From JAMOQA01 sp964420365 (GTDB taxonomy: Bacteria > Acidobacteriota > Polarisedimenticolia > J045), in the NCBI GenBank assembly GCA_964420365.1, contig CAYQTA010000094.1, positions 62,001 to 126,000 of the forward strand: a DNA stretch of 64,000 nt, given 5' to 3'. Positions 33,322-41,961 of this stretch are shown here, one piece after another (position 1 is the stretch's first letter; every line of letters begins with the position of its first letter). A program made the translations under genes and the position numbers. The notes below the pieces were generated by a model. That model saw only the letters and a program-made list of their open reading frames with translations, had not been told where the DNA came from and ran no database searches.

Positions 33322-36075
33322 ATGGGGTCTCCGAAGGCGAAGGCACCGCGACGCGGGAGGCGGCGCCGGACGATCGCGGCCCTGCTGGTCGCGCTCCACG
33401 TGCTCGCCGCGATCGCGGGAGCGGGGGCGGCCCTCGTCCTCTCCCGCGACCTGCCCGGCATCGAGAACATCGACGTCCTGGCGTTGCCCCGGGTCACGGT
33501 TCTCCTCGACCGGTCCGGCCATCCTCTCCACAGCTTCGCCGAGCAGCGGCGGGTGCCGGTCACGCTCGACCGGATCTCCCCCCTCTTCCGCGACGCCCTC
33601 CTCGCCACCGAGGATCCCCGCTTCTACCACCACATCGGGATCGACGTCCTGGCCGTCGGCCGGGCCGTCTTCAAGACGATCATCACCCGCCGCTGGGGCG
33701 TGCAGGGCGGCAGCACGATCACCCAGCAGCTCGCACGGGATCTCTTCCTGCACCGGAAGAAGACCCTCAAGCGCAAGATCCAGGAGGCGATCCTCGCCCT
33801 GCAGATCGAGAAGCACTACTCGAAGGACGAGATCCTCACCCTCTACTGCAACCGGGTCTACTTCGGGCATGGCCGGTACGGGGTCGAGGCGGCGGCCCGG
33901 TACTTCTTCGGGAAGTCGGCGAGCGACCTCACGCTCCCCGAGGCCGCCCTGCTGGCGGGGCTGCCCCAGCGCCCCGAAGGGCTGTCCCCGATCCGTCACC
34001 CGGACCGGGCCCTCCGCCGCCGCAACCACGTCCTCCGGCGGATGGTCGCCGAGGGAAAGATCGACGCGGCAACTGCCGCCCGCGCGATGAAGGCGCCGCT
34101 CGGCGTGCATCCGCCCCGCCCGAAGAAGCCCCTCGGTCCCTACTTCGTCGAGGAGGTGCGGCGCTGGCTCCTCGGCCGCTTCGGCGAGCACGACCTCTAC
34201 CGGGGCGGGCTGGTCGTCCGGACGACGCTGGACCCGACGCTCCAGGGAGCCGCCGAGCGGGCGGTCGCTTTCGGTCTCGACCTCTACGGGCGGCGGCACC
34301 GGGTGATCCCGCCCGGCGAGCCCCTGCCGGAGGGAGAGGACCCCGAGACCTGGACCGACCCGTCCTGGGCCCGGCCGCCGCAACGGGACGACATCCTCCC
34401 CGCGGTCGTCCTCGAGGTGGAGCGGACCCGGGCCCTCGTGCGTGTCGGGAAGACCCGCGCCGAGCTCGGCCCGGCCGCGATCTCGTGGACCGGGAAGGAC
34501 CGTCTCGACCGGGTGCTGCGTCCCGGGACGATCGTGCCGGTCCGGGTCGTGGAACTGGACGAACACGGCGCGCCGTCCCGGCTGGAGCTCGCCTCCGCCC
34601 CCGACGTGGAGGCCGCCCTCGTCGCCCTGGACCCCGCGACGGGCGAGATCCGGGCCCTGGTCGGCGGGAAGGATTTCCGGCGGAGCCAGTTCGACCGGGC
34701 GATGCAGGCGCGACGCCAGGCCGGGTCCGCCTTCAAGCCGTTCATCTTCGCGGCCGCGCTCGAGGAAGGGTTCCTGCCCAACCAGCGGGTCCGCGACGTG
34801 CCGACCGTCTTCGTCGGCCCGGGCCAGCCCCTGCCCTACCAGCCGGAGAACTACGAGCGGGACTACGAGGGGTTCGTGACGCTCCGCCACGCCCTCGAGC
34901 ATTCCCGGAACATCCCGACGATCCGCCTCCTCGACGACATCGGCTACGACCCGGCGATCACGATGGCGCGGCGCCTCGGCATCGCCGCGGACCTCAAGCC
35001 GTATCCGTCGCTGGCCCTCGGCGCCTTCGAGGTCCGGCTCGTCGACCTGGTGGCCGCCTACGCGGCGTTCGTCAACGGGGGCGTGCTGGTCACCCCCGCG
35101 CTGGTCCGGGAGGTCCACGGCCCCGAGGGAAAGGAGATCTTCCTGCACCAGCCGGAGGCGAAGGAGGTCCTGGCCCCGGAGGTGGCGGCCGAGATGGTGT
35201 CCCTGCTCGAGGGAGTCGTCCTCCGGGGAACGGGCCGGCGCGCCCAGGTCCTCGGGCGGCCCGTCGGGGGAAAGACGGGAACCACCGACCGGTTCACCGA
35301 CGCGTGGTTCGTCGGGTTCACCCCCTCCCTGGCCGTCGGCGTCTGGGTCGGCCACGACCACAACCGGAGCCTCGGCCGCGGGGAAACCGGGGCGCGGGCC
35401 GCCCTCCCGATCTGGATCCGTTTCCTCCAGGAGGGACTCCGGGATGCCCCGGTCGAGGAGTTCCCGCGGCCGGCGGGGGTACGGCGTGCCCTCCTCGACG
35501 GCCGGACCGGGCGCCGGGCTCGCCGCGACATCGGGTGCCGGGAGATCGTCCTCGAGACGTTCCCCCTCGGCCGGGAACCCCGGGAATACTGCTCCCGCCG
35601 GCAGCACGTCCGCCTGTCCCTCCCCTACCCGCTCCAGGCCTGGCCGATCGATCGGAAGGGGGCCCTGGTGCTGCCTCCCGAGGAAGCGGCACGCCTCGTC
35701 ACGTTCGCGCCGGGGAAGGTGTCCCTCGCGGAGGGGGGCCACGTGCTGCGCTGGTCGTGGGGAAAGAGCCGGGGCTCGATCCGGCTGGCCGGCGTCGACG
35801 ATGCCTGGATGGCGCAGTACCTCGAAGCCCTGCCCCGGTGGGCGGACGTGGCGCGGACGCGACGCGAGGAGCGCGAACGCTTCCTCCGGGAAGAGCGCGA
35901 GCGCCGGGAGAAGCTCGTCGCCGAGCAGGGAAACGACGCGGTGGCCGACCTGCCCGCGCCCGAGGAGATGGTCCCGGCGGAGCTGCGGGACGGCCTCGAC
36001 GGGTGGCCCGCGGAGGTCCGGACGGTCAACCGGACCGGCCGGATCCTGTGGCCCGTGGAGCCGGTCGATCCCTGA
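33322..36075 (+). CDS. Penicillin-binding protein 1A (bifunctional transglycosylase/transpeptidase)
   Basis: This 917-residue protein has a short cytoplasmic basic part and one membrane anchor. A GT51 transglycosylase domain follows, with Glu97 in ATEDPRFYHH and the GGSTITQQLARDLFL motif. The transpeptidase domain has Ser469-x2-Lys472 (GSAFKPF), a Ser-x-Asn motif (HSRNIPT) and Lys651-Thr-Gly. It polymerises and cross-links peptidoglycan in the periplasm. An insertion domain (about 280-430) and a charged C-terminal extension of about 170 residues follow the catalytic parts. The ATG follows a weak site after the lipoprotein gene. Confidence 0.95.
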   Translation: MGSPKAKAPRRGRRRRTIAALLVALHVLAAIAGAGAALVLSRDLPGIENIDVLALPRVTVLLDRSGHPLHSFAEQRRVPVTLDRISPLFRDALLATEDPRFYHHIGIDVLAVGRAVFKTIITRRWGVQGGSTITQQLARDLFLHRKKTLKRKIQEAILALQIEKHYSKDEILTLYCNRVYFGHGRYGVEAAARYFFGKSASDLTLPEAALLAGLPQRPEGLSPIRHPDRALRRRNHVLRRMVAEGKIDAATAARAMKAPLGVHPPRPKKPLGPYFVEEVRRWLLGRFGEHDLYRGGLVVRTTLDPTLQGAAERAVAFGLDLYGRRHRVIPPGEPLPEGEDPETWTDPSWARPPQRDDILPAVVLEVERTRALVRVGKTRAELGPAAISWTGKDRLDRVLRPGTIVPVRVVELDEHGAPSRLELASAPDVEAALVALDPATGEIRALVGGKDFRRSQFDRAMQARRQAGSAFKPFIFAAALEEGFLPNQRVRDVPTVFVGPGQPLPYQPENYERDYEGFVTLRHALEHSRNIPTIRLLDDIGYDPAITMARRLGIAADLKPYPSLALGAFEVRLVDLVAAYAAFVNGGVLVTPALVREVHGPEGKEIFLHQPEAKEVLAPEVAAEMVSLLEGVVLRGTGRRAQVLGRPVGGKTGTTDRFTDAWFVGFTPSLAVGVWVGHDHNRSLGRGETGARAALPIWIRFLQEGLRDAPVEEFPRPAGVRRALLDGRTGRRARRDIGCREIVLETFPLGREPREYCSRRQHVRLSLPYPLQAWPIDRKGALVLPPEEAARLVTFAPGKVSLAEGGHVLRWSWGKSRGSIRLAGVDDAWMAQYLEALPRWADVARTRREERERFLREERERREKLVAEQGNDAVADLPAPEEMVPAELRDGLDGWPAEVRTVNRTGRILWPVEPVDP

Positions 36076-36789
36076 TCAGTCCCCCACCGGCAGCACCGCG
36101 AGCCGGACCCGGGGAGCCCCGGCCGGCGGCGGCAGTTCCCCGGTGAGCCGGCCGCGGAGCTGCCACCGGGCCACCGCCGCGACCGCCGCCGGGTCGGTCC
36201 CGACCAGGATCTCCCGGGCATCCCACCGCTTCCCGCCGACGACCGGACGAGCGAGGTCGGCGAGCACCAGGGCCGGCGCGGGCCACCCGGCCTCCCGGAG
36301 CCGCGCGGCCACGTCGGCCCCATCGTCGCGGACCGTTCCGTCGTCGTCGATCCGGGGACACGCCACGAGGATCCAGGCCGCCGGCGGAGATTCCGGCCCG
36401 GGCGGCCCGGCCAGCACGACCCGCTCCTCGTTCCCCACCGCCAGCGCCAGGCGGGCGGCCACGGCCCGGGACAGGGTGCTTCCCGGCCCCGGGACGGCGA
36501 CGACGACGGCGGTTCCCTCCCCGGCCAGGGAAGCCCAGCCGTCAAGGGGAAAGTCGGCGCCGGTTCGCGCCAGGACGGCGGCATCGAGCAGCTCGTCGAC
36601 GCGATCCTCGAGGCGCCATACCCTGCCCGGGAGAACCCGCTGCCGGTCGAGCACCTCGAGGACCAGGGGTACCCGGCGAGCCGCCGGGGCCACTGCCCGC
36701 CCGCCGGGCGTCCGGCAGGCGGGCAGGAGGAAGAGTACGGCCAGCAGCACCGCCACGGCGGCGCCCCGCGAGCGAACCGGGTTCGTCAT
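36076..36789 (-). CDS. Lipoprotein, function unknown
   Basis: This 237-residue protein has a lipoprotein signal with lipobox LPAC near residue 22. The mature part alternates strands and helices (LLDAAVLARTGADF, VVVAVPGPGSTLSRAVAARLALAVG, PAAWILVACPRIDDDG), like a small periplasmic binding fold. I recognise no family. ATG follows GGGAGGCGGG. Its stop abuts the PBP1A stop with no base between, so the two convergent transcripts must overlap. Its start overlaps the stop of the ligase gene (ATGA). Confidence 0.65.
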   Translation of the reverse strand: MTNPVRSRGAAVAVLLAVLFLLPACRTPGGRAVAPAARRVPLVLEVLDRQRVLPGRVWRLEDRVDELLDAAVLARTGADFPLDGWASLAGEGTAVVVAVPGPGSTLSRAVAARLALAVGNEERVVLAGPPGPESPPAAWILVACPRIDDDGTVRDDGADVAARLREAGWPAPALVLADLARPVVGGKRWDAREILVGTDPAAVAAVARWQLRGRLTGELPPPAGAPRVRLAVLPVGD

Positions 36790-37514
36790 CCCGCCTCCCT
36801 TTCCCCGGCTTCGGCCGGCAGCATCTCCGCGACCCGGGCCTCGATCGTCTCCGCGAGGAGGTCCGCGTCGATCCCGGCGGTTCGGATCACCGCCTCCCGG
36901 CGGCGGGGATCCCACCGGGCCTCGAACCCCGCGAGCTTCCCCGCGGCCGGGACGAGGGGAATGGCCGCCTGGACCAGGGCCGCCCGCCCCACCCGGGCGA
37001 GGGCGACCCCGGCAACCTTGGTCGAACCCGCGCTGACCTCCTCCCGGTCGACCCGCTGGAAACAGACCTCCGCCCGGCCGGCTCCCCGCGGCGATGCCGC
37101 CGCGACCGCTGCCCGGGCCGCCAGGCCCAGCCGATCGAGGGCGGCAGCAATCGCCTCTCCCAGGAGGCGGGCGGTTCCCCGCAGCTCACCGGCCCGCAGC
37201 GGTCCCCGCGCCACCAGGGTCACCGCCAGGTCCCCCGGGACGTGGAGCAGCCATCCCCCACCGGTCGGGCGACGGACGACCGAGACCCCGGCCCCCCGGG
37301 CGTCCCCGGGAAGTGCGCGGGGAACATGCTGCGTCTTTCCCAGGGACAGCGTCGGGACGGCCCACCCGTGGAACCGGAGGATCCAGCGGGGTCCGTCGCC
37401 CGCCCGGGCCCGCTCCGCGAGGCCCACCTCCCGGTCCATCGCCAGCGCCCCGGGCTCGGCGCCGGCATCGAGAACGACCAGGGGCGGAACCCCGCCGGGA
37501 TCACGCGTGTTCAT
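36786..37514 (-). CDS. Lipoate/biotin protein ligase family (BPL/LplA) protein
   Basis: This 242-residue protein has the BPL_LplA_LipB fold motifs. RRPTGGGWLLHVPGDLAVT is the lipoyl-binding RRxTGGGxxxH loop, and GSTKVAGVALAR contains the catalytic-type Lys. It should attach or transfer lipoyl or octanoyl groups to dehydrogenase subunits, or an unknown relative of that reaction. The ATG at 37514 gives the usual N-terminus but has no ribosome binding site. An in-frame ATG at 37574 has GGGAGG four bases before it, inside a hairpin, and would add 20 residues. The start is therefore undecided. Confidence 0.82.
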   Translation of the reverse strand: MNTRDPGGVPPLVVLDAGAEPGALAMDREVGLAERARAGDGPRWILRFHGWAVPTLSLGKTQHVPRALPGDARGAGVSVVRRPTGGGWLLHVPGDLAVTLVARGPLRAGELRGTARLLGEAIAAALDRLGLAARAAVAAASPRGAGRAEVCFQRVDREEVSAGSTKVAGVALARVGRAALVQAAIPLVPAAGKLAGFEARWDPRRREAVIRTAGIDADLLAETIEARVAEMLPAEAGEREAG

Positions 37515-37574
37515 GCCCCGAGGAAACCACCGGTCCGGGTTCCGGGCAAGCCGGGAAGGAGGCGTGACGTGCAT

Positions 37575-37598
37575 CGGGCCTCCCGGTCGGGAGGCCCG
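37575..37598 (-). repeat. Perfect inverted repeat (11-bp arms) in the ligase leader
   Basis: Two 11-base complementary arms (37575-37585 and 37588-37598) are separated by GT. Read leftward, the second arm contains GGGAGG and ends right before an in-frame ATG (37574). If that ATG is used, the ribosome binding site is sequestered in the stem; otherwise the hairpin is a leader or terminator structure. Confidence 0.55.
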
Positions 37599-37650
37599 GA
37601 AAGGCTCGGTAGGTTTGGCGGCGGCCGGTCTCGTCTGTCTCCAGCGTCAA

Positions 37651-37670
37651 GGGAAGGGGTTGGGAAGGGG
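37651..37670 (+). repeat. Canonical G-quadruplex motif
   Basis: Four G-runs (3, 4, 3 and 4 bases) separated by AA, TT and AA lie on the plus strand: two near-identical copies of GGGAAGGGG joined by TT. The motif lies in the non-coding stretch, in the template strand sense for the leftward ligase gene. Confidence 0.5.
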
Positions 37671-37757
37671 TGTTGGTCAGGCAATCCGCGTCAACATGTG
37701 CGACCGGCCGCCGCGCCGGTGGCGCGCCCCGCGCGCCCTTCTCCTGCCCGTTGTTAA

Positions 37758-37772
37758 GCACGATCCATGCCA
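37758..37772 (-). promoter_or_regulatory. Sigma-54-like sequence, possible distal promoter of the ligase gene
   Basis: On the minus strand the bases read TGGCATGGATCGTGC, against the consensus TGGCACG-N4-TTGC: the GG and GC doublets have correct spacing and two defined positions differ. A transcript would have a leader of about 230 bases containing the C-rich strand of the G-quadruplex motif and the hairpin. Weak evidence. Confidence 0.25.
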
Positions 37773-38039
37773 CTCCTGGCCGAAACGAGCCGCCCTCGGC
37801 CGGGAATGCCCGGCCCGCACGGCGTTCCGGCTGACTCGTTTCCGGGCACCCTCCCGGACCAACGGCGTCCAGGAACCGGCCAGGGCGACCGCTCACCCGA
37901 CACAGGGGCACGGGCGAAGGCGCCCGACAAGACGCAAGCCATTGCAGATCCAGATGTTACGGACTTCGCCGGCGAAGGGCGTCCCCTTCGCGCAACGTCA
38001 AGGTTTTGACGGCCTGGTGTCGAAATCGTGACGGGCGGA

Positions 38040-40010
38040 TCACGCGGGCTCGGGCAGGGCCGCGAGACGCCTTGCCAGCACCTCGGCCTGGCCCTGGTCA
38101 CCCGCCTCCCGGGAAGCCTCGACGAGCACCTCGAGCAGCTCCCGTTCCACCGCCGGCGAGTGGGGCAACCCGGCGTCGAGCACCCGGGATCCCCAGGCCA
38201 GGGCTTCCGCGGAACGCCCGGCCTCCACGAACGCCCGCGCGAGCACCAGGGCGGCATCCCAGCCCCGTTCCGCCGAGGCGAGCACCGGGGCCAGCAGCTC
38301 CGCCGCCTCGTCCACGAGTCCCATCTGGACGAGCCCCAATCCCATCTGGAAGGTGGTCTCCGCGTCCTCCCCGGAGACCGCCGCCCGGACCTCCTTCGCC
38401 AGGTGCCCGATATCGAGACCGGGGCCCCGGCCCTCGGCGTCCGGTGCCCCATCCTGCGCATCCCGCTCCCGGGGCGGAGAGCCCGGCGTCATGGCCTCCA
38501 CCGGGGCCGTCGTCGACGCCGGGCGCGACGGGGCGGGCCGAGGCGACGCGTTCCCCGGGGGCTCCCCGCCCTCCTCGTCGTCGAAGTCGTCGAGGACGAT
38601 CTCGAACCCCTCGTCTTCCTCGCCGGCGGAAGAACCATCCCCGAGCGCGATCACCTCGCCGGCGGCGGGCGTCGGCGAGGCCGCCGGCCCGGGACGCAGC
38701 GCCGCCTCGACCTCCTGCTCCAGCTCGGCGAGCCCGGGGAAGCCGGGCGAAACGGCGGCCACTTCCCGGAGGACGGCCCGCGCCCGGTCCGGCAGTCCGT
38801 GGGCCAGGAGGCGACGCGCCTCGATCAGGCGAGCCTCCAGGTGGGCCGGGTCGGGACCGCCGGGGCGACCGGGCGCGGCGGGGCTCCCGGCCGACGCCTC
38901 TCCCGGCGGGCCCGGCGAATTCTCGACCCCCGGCGCTCCCGGTCGAGCCGGGGCCGCATCCTCCGCGCCACCAGGCCCGGCGGCCACGCCGGGCGAGTCC
39001 GGCTCGCTCGTCAGGCGCTCGAGGAGTTCCATCGCCTCCGCCGCCCCGGGATCCCGGGTCAGGAGCCCGGAGAGGGAGCCGATCAGCAGGTCCCGCACCT
39101 CGTCGCCCCGCTCGAGAAGCCCCCGAGCCCCCGCGAGGATCCCCCGCCGGGCACCCGCCACGTCCCCGAGATCGAGGAGCACTCGCCCCGCCCACAGGCG
39201 CGCCCGGGGCGGGAGGCCGTCCCGCGCGAGGAGAGCCTCCACCGGCGCGGTCTCCGTCGGCCGGCCGGCGTGGTGGTCGAGGGAGACGCGGAGGAGCGTG
39301 AGTCCCGCGGCCACCCGTGGGTCGTCTCCGGCAAAAAGGGCCGCGTCCGGGGGCGGTGCCGCCTCCACGAGGGGAGGCAGGAGCGAGGGGAGGGCGTCGA
39401 GGGCGGAGAGGCCCTCCCGGTCGGCCTCCAGGGCCTCCCGGAAGGCCACGACGGCCCCCTCCGGGTCGCCGGTCCGGGCGAGGACCTCGGCGAGGCCCGT
39501 CCGCGCCCGCGCCCGGGAGGCCGGGTCACCGGCGGCATCCGCAAGGCGGCACAGGGCGCGCCGCGACTCCACGTCGCGGGGGAAGGCATCGGCCAGGCGC
39601 CGCCAGGCCTCCGCCGCCCGTTCGCCGTCACCGCGCGCCTCCCAGGCCCGTGCGGCCAGGAGGAGGGGCTCCCGGGCGTCGGCGACCAGGCCCTGCTCCA
39701 GCGTGCGCTCGCCGAGGAGACCCAGCAGCTCCGGCTCCGGTTCCCCGAGGCGAATCGCCCGCCGCAGGACGGCGAGGGCACGGGCACGGTATCCACCGTT
39801 CCAGTAGTCCTCGGCGAGACGCCGGAAGACCTCCCGGGCCTCGGCCTCCCTCCCGGTACGGGCGAGGGCGTCCGCCAGGCGCTGCCGGATGGCCAGGTCG
39901 TTCGGGGTCCGTTCCAGGATCCGGGCGTAGATCTCCGCCGCGCGGGCGAGGTCCCCGCGCCTCGCCGCGCCCTCCGCCTCGCGGAGCAGGTCCTGGCGGG
40001 TGCTCGCCAC
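38040..40010 (-). CDS. Tetratricopeptide-repeat protein, function unknown
   Basis: This 656-residue cytoplasmic protein shows TPR units in the N-terminal third (ARAAEIYARILERTPNDLAIRQRLADALAR and similar). A middle part has acidic and Pro-rich linkers (about 340-380 and 440-540, e.g. GFEIVLDDFDDEEGG). It ends with more TPR-like helices. No signal peptide. It starts at GTG, five bases after the rplS stop, as the last gene of the ffh-rplS cluster. Acidic linkers of this kind occur in TPR proteins of gliding and secretion systems (FrzS- or PilF-like), but I cannot assign a role. Confidence 0.78.
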   Translation of the reverse strand: MASTRQDLLREAEGAARRGDLARAAEIYARILERTPNDLAIRQRLADALARTGREAEAREVFRRLAEDYWNGGYRARALAVLRRAIRLGEPEPELLGLLGERTLEQGLVADAREPLLLAARAWEARGDGERAAEAWRRLADAFPRDVESRRALCRLADAAGDPASRARARTGLAEVLARTGDPEGAVVAFREALEADREGLSALDALPSLLPPLVEAAPPPDAALFAGDDPRVAAGLTLLRVSLDHHAGRPTETAPVEALLARDGLPPRARLWAGRVLLDLGDVAGARRGILAGARGLLERGDEVRDLLIGSLSGLLTRDPGAAEAMELLERLTSEPDSPGVAAGPGGAEDAAPARPGAPGVENSPGPPGEASAGSPAAPGRPGGPDPAHLEARLIEARRLLAHGLPDRARAVLREVAAVSPGFPGLAELEQEVEAALRPGPAASPTPAAGEVIALGDGSSAGEEDEGFEIVLDDFDDEEGGEPPGNASPRPAPSRPASTTAPVEAMTPGSPPRERDAQDGAPDAEGRGPGLDIGHLAKEVRAAVSGEDAETTFQMGLGLVQMGLVDEAAELLAPVLASAERGWDAALVLARAFVEAGRSAEALAWGSRVLDAGLPHSPAVERELLEVLVEASREAGDQGQAEVLARRLAALPEPA

Positions 40011-40014
40011 CGCC

Positions 40015-40374
40015 TCAGGCCCGGCGGCGCTCCTTGATCCGGGCCGCCTTGCCGGAGCGCTCCCGGAGGTAGTAGAGCTTCGCCCGGCGGACCCGGCCGT
40101 AACGGACCACCTCGATCTTCGCGATCATCGGCGAGTGCAGCGGGAACACCCGCTCGACGCCGATGCCGCCGGAGATCTTCCGCACGCGGAAGGTGGACCG
40201 CGTCGACTGCCTGCCGTGCTTCCGGCCGAGGACCACCCCCTGGAAGACCTGGATCCGCTCCTTCTCTCCCTCGCGGACCCGCACGTGGACCCGCACGGTG
40301 TCGCCGGGACCGAAGTCCGGGATGTCGGCCTTGAGCTGGGCCTGCTCGATGCTCCGGATGATGTCGTCACTCAT
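40015..40374 (-). CDS. rplS: 50S ribosomal protein L19
   Basis: This 119-residue protein matches L19 over its whole length: DIPDFGPGDTVRVHVRVREGEKERIQVFQG, RKISGGIGVERVFPLHSP and the Arg-rich end. L19 lies at the 30S-50S interface. The start overlaps the trmD stop by eight bases, the normal gene order. Confidence 0.98.
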   Translation of the reverse strand: MSDDIIRSIEQAQLKADIPDFGPGDTVRVHVRVREGEKERIQVFQGVVLGRKHGRQSTRSTFRVRKISGGIGVERVFPLHSPMIAKIEVVRYGRVRRAKLYYLRERSGKAARIKERRRA

Positions 40375-41119
40375 CGTCGCTTCCCTCGCGCGGGTCCCGC
40401 GGGGCGTCGCCCCCGCGGGCCCGGATCAGGTCGGGTCTCCGACGCCGGGTCCGCTCCAGCGCGGCTCCCCGGCGCCAGGCCTCGATCTTCGCGTGGTGCC
40501 CGGACAGCAGCACGTCCGGCACCCGCCACCCGCGGAACTCCGCGGGCCGCGTGTAGTGGGGGTGGTCGAGCAGCGGCTCCTCGAAGGACTCGCGGACCAG
40601 CGAGGCGGGCTCCCCCACCACTCCCGGCACGAGCCGCGCGACGGCGTCGATGACGACCATCGCCGGGATCTCGCCACCGGAGAGAACATAGTCGCCGATG
40701 CTGATCTCGTCGTCCACCGCGTGTTCCCGCACGCGCTCGTCCACTCCCTCGTAGCGGCCGCAGAGGAACACCAGCCGTTCCACCGCGGCGAGTTCCCGGG
40801 CGACCCGCTGGTCGAACCGCCTGCCGGCCGGGTCCAGCAGGATCACCCGCGTCTCCTTCCCGGGGGCCTCGGCCCGGACCGCCTCCACCGCCCGGAAGAG
40901 GGGCTCGGGCTTGAGCACCATCCCGGCCCCGCCCCCGAAGGGCGTGTCGTCCACCACCCGGTGGGGCGGCTCCGCCCAGTCCCGGAGGTTCCGGGCGGTG
41001 AGCCGGAGCAGTCCCCGCTCGAGGGCCCGCCCGACCACGCCGAAGGCGAGGGGCCCCGGGAACATGTCCGGGAAGATCGTGATCACCACGAACTCCCGGA
41101 GCGGTGCCTCCCCGGTCAT
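40367..41119 (-). CDS. trmD: tRNA (guanine-37-N1)-methyltransferase
   Basis: This 250-residue protein shows the SPOUT trefoil-knot motifs of TrmD: ITIFPDMFPG at the start, DDTPFGGGAGMVLKPEP, FLCGRYEGVDERV and ISIGDYVLSGGEIPAMV. It methylates G37 of tRNAs to prevent +1 frameshifting. The ATG overlaps the rimM stop (ATGA). A longer frame upstream runs through rimM and is not used. It has an Arg/Asp-rich tail of about 25 residues. Confidence 0.97.
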   Translation of the reverse strand: MTGEAPLREFVVITIFPDMFPGPLAFGVVGRALERGLLRLTARNLRDWAEPPHRVVDDTPFGGGAGMVLKPEPLFRAVEAVRAEAPGKETRVILLDPAGRRFDQRVARELAAVERLVFLCGRYEGVDERVREHAVDDEISIGDYVLSGGEIPAMVVIDAVARLVPGVVGEPASLVRESFEEPLLDHPHYTRPAEFRGWRVPDVLLSGHHAKIEAWRRGAALERTRRRRPDLIRARGGDAPRDPREGSDDE

Positions 41120-41697
41120 TCCCCCGCGCTCCCTCGCGGCCGGCGGCGGCGCGGCCGATCCACCGGTACCGCCCGGCCCGGGTCCAGCAACCCGTCCGGC
41201 GGGTCGACCACCACGCGGCCCGCGGCGGGGTCGATCTCCCGGGTGATCGCCGGGGCCAGGGGAACCAGCACCTCGCCGCCCCGGTCGAGCCGGACGACGA
41301 GCAGGTCTCCCCCGGGAGCCTCGAGGACCCCTTCCACCACGCCGACCCGGTGCCCGTCCGGCAGTTCCACGACGAGGCCCGGCAGGTCGGCCTGGCAGGG
41401 ATCTCCTCCCGCCAGGTTCGGCAGCGCGTCGGCGGGCGCCACGAGCACGCCCCCGGCAAGGTCCTCCGCGTCCCCGATCCCGGTCACCCCGTCCAGGGAC
41501 AGGAGGTCCCGTTCCCCGAGCCGGCGCCAACCCCGGATCGTCACCTCCCGCCGCGCCCCGTCCGGGAGTTCCAGCACGTAGCGGGCTCCCGGCACCAGGC
41601 GCTCCTCCGGCCAGTCGGTGAACAGCTCCGCGAGCAGCTCCCCCTGCCGCCCCCACGGACGGCGGAGACGGGCGAGGATCACTTCCCGGCCGGGCAC
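41116..41697 (-). CDS. rimM: 16S rRNA processing protein RimM
   Basis: This 193-residue protein has the N-terminal beta-barrel start VILARLRRPWGRQGELLAELFTDWPE and the C-terminal PRC-barrel part with the conserved LVPLAPAI. It helps assemble the 30S head, binding S19. It starts at GTG. It is placed between khpA and trmD as in most bacteria. Confidence 0.94.
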   Translation of the reverse strand: MPGREVILARLRRPWGRQGELLAELFTDWPEERLVPGARYVLELPDGARREVTIRGWRRLGERDLLSLDGVTGIGDAEDLAGGVLVAPADALPNLAGGDPCQADLPGLVVELPDGHRVGVVEGVLEAPGGDLLVVRLDRGGEVLVPLAPAITREIDPAAGRVVVDPPDGLLDPGRAVPVDRPRRRRPRGSAGE

Positions 41698-41709
41698 GTC
41701 ACCTACCTG

Positions 41710-41961
41710 CTACCCCGGGACCTCGACCTCGAAGCGCCGGTGGTGCCGGTGGGCGGAGATCGCGGAGAGGACCCGGAGGGACCGGATCGTCATTCCCTCC
41801 TTGCCGATCACCTGGCCCCGGTCCTCCGGGGCACAGCGGATCTCGAAGCGGGTCGCCCGGCGTCCGTCGACCACCCGGACCTCGACCTGGTCCGGGTGAG
41901 CGACCAGGGCCCTGGCGACCTGGCCGAGAGCCGCCTGCATCCGCGCGTCGTCCCGGTTCAC
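41710..41961 (-). CDS. khpA: KH-domain RNA-binding protein KhpA
   Basis: This 83-residue single KH domain carries the nucleic-acid-binding GxxG loop as GKEG in GQVIGKEGMTIRSLR. KhpA with KhpB binds many transcripts and influences division and cell-wall synthesis in studied species. Its GTG start overlaps the rpsP stop (GTGA), the usual position. Confidence 0.92.
   Translation of the reverse strand: MNRDDARMQAALGQVARALVAHPDQVEVRVVDGRRATRFEIRCAPEDRGQVIGKEGMTIRSLRVLSAISAHRHHRRFEVEVPG

Larger units (their letters stand above)
37515..38039. other. Long non-coding stretch upstream of the ligase gene
   Basis: These 525 bases are visibly less GC-rich than the rest, and I find no credible gene on either strand. 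They hold an inverted repeat at 37575-37598, a G-quadruplex motif at 37651-37670 and a sigma-54-like sequence at 37758-37772. A perfect 8-bp hairpin with a 4-base loop lies at 37972-37991, and next to it a 6-bp CGTCAA/TTGACG hairpin. The last two lie just after the TPR gene stop and may terminate that operon. I compared it with tmRNA, RNase P, SRP, 6S and common riboswitch signatures and saw no match. Confidence 0.5.

Noticed and set aside
31969..35742. 1257-residue minus-strand frame opposite PBP1A
   Set aside because: Shadow of PBP1A, whose catalytic motifs are all intact on the plus strand.
37767..38009. Small 80-codon plus-strand frame in the non-coding island
   Set aside because: No ribosome binding site, mixed third-position bases and no resemblance to a protein family.
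37515..38039. tmRNA, RNase P RNA, SRP RNA or 6S RNA in the non-coding island
   Set aside because: Read on both strands; none of their conserved sequence cores were found.
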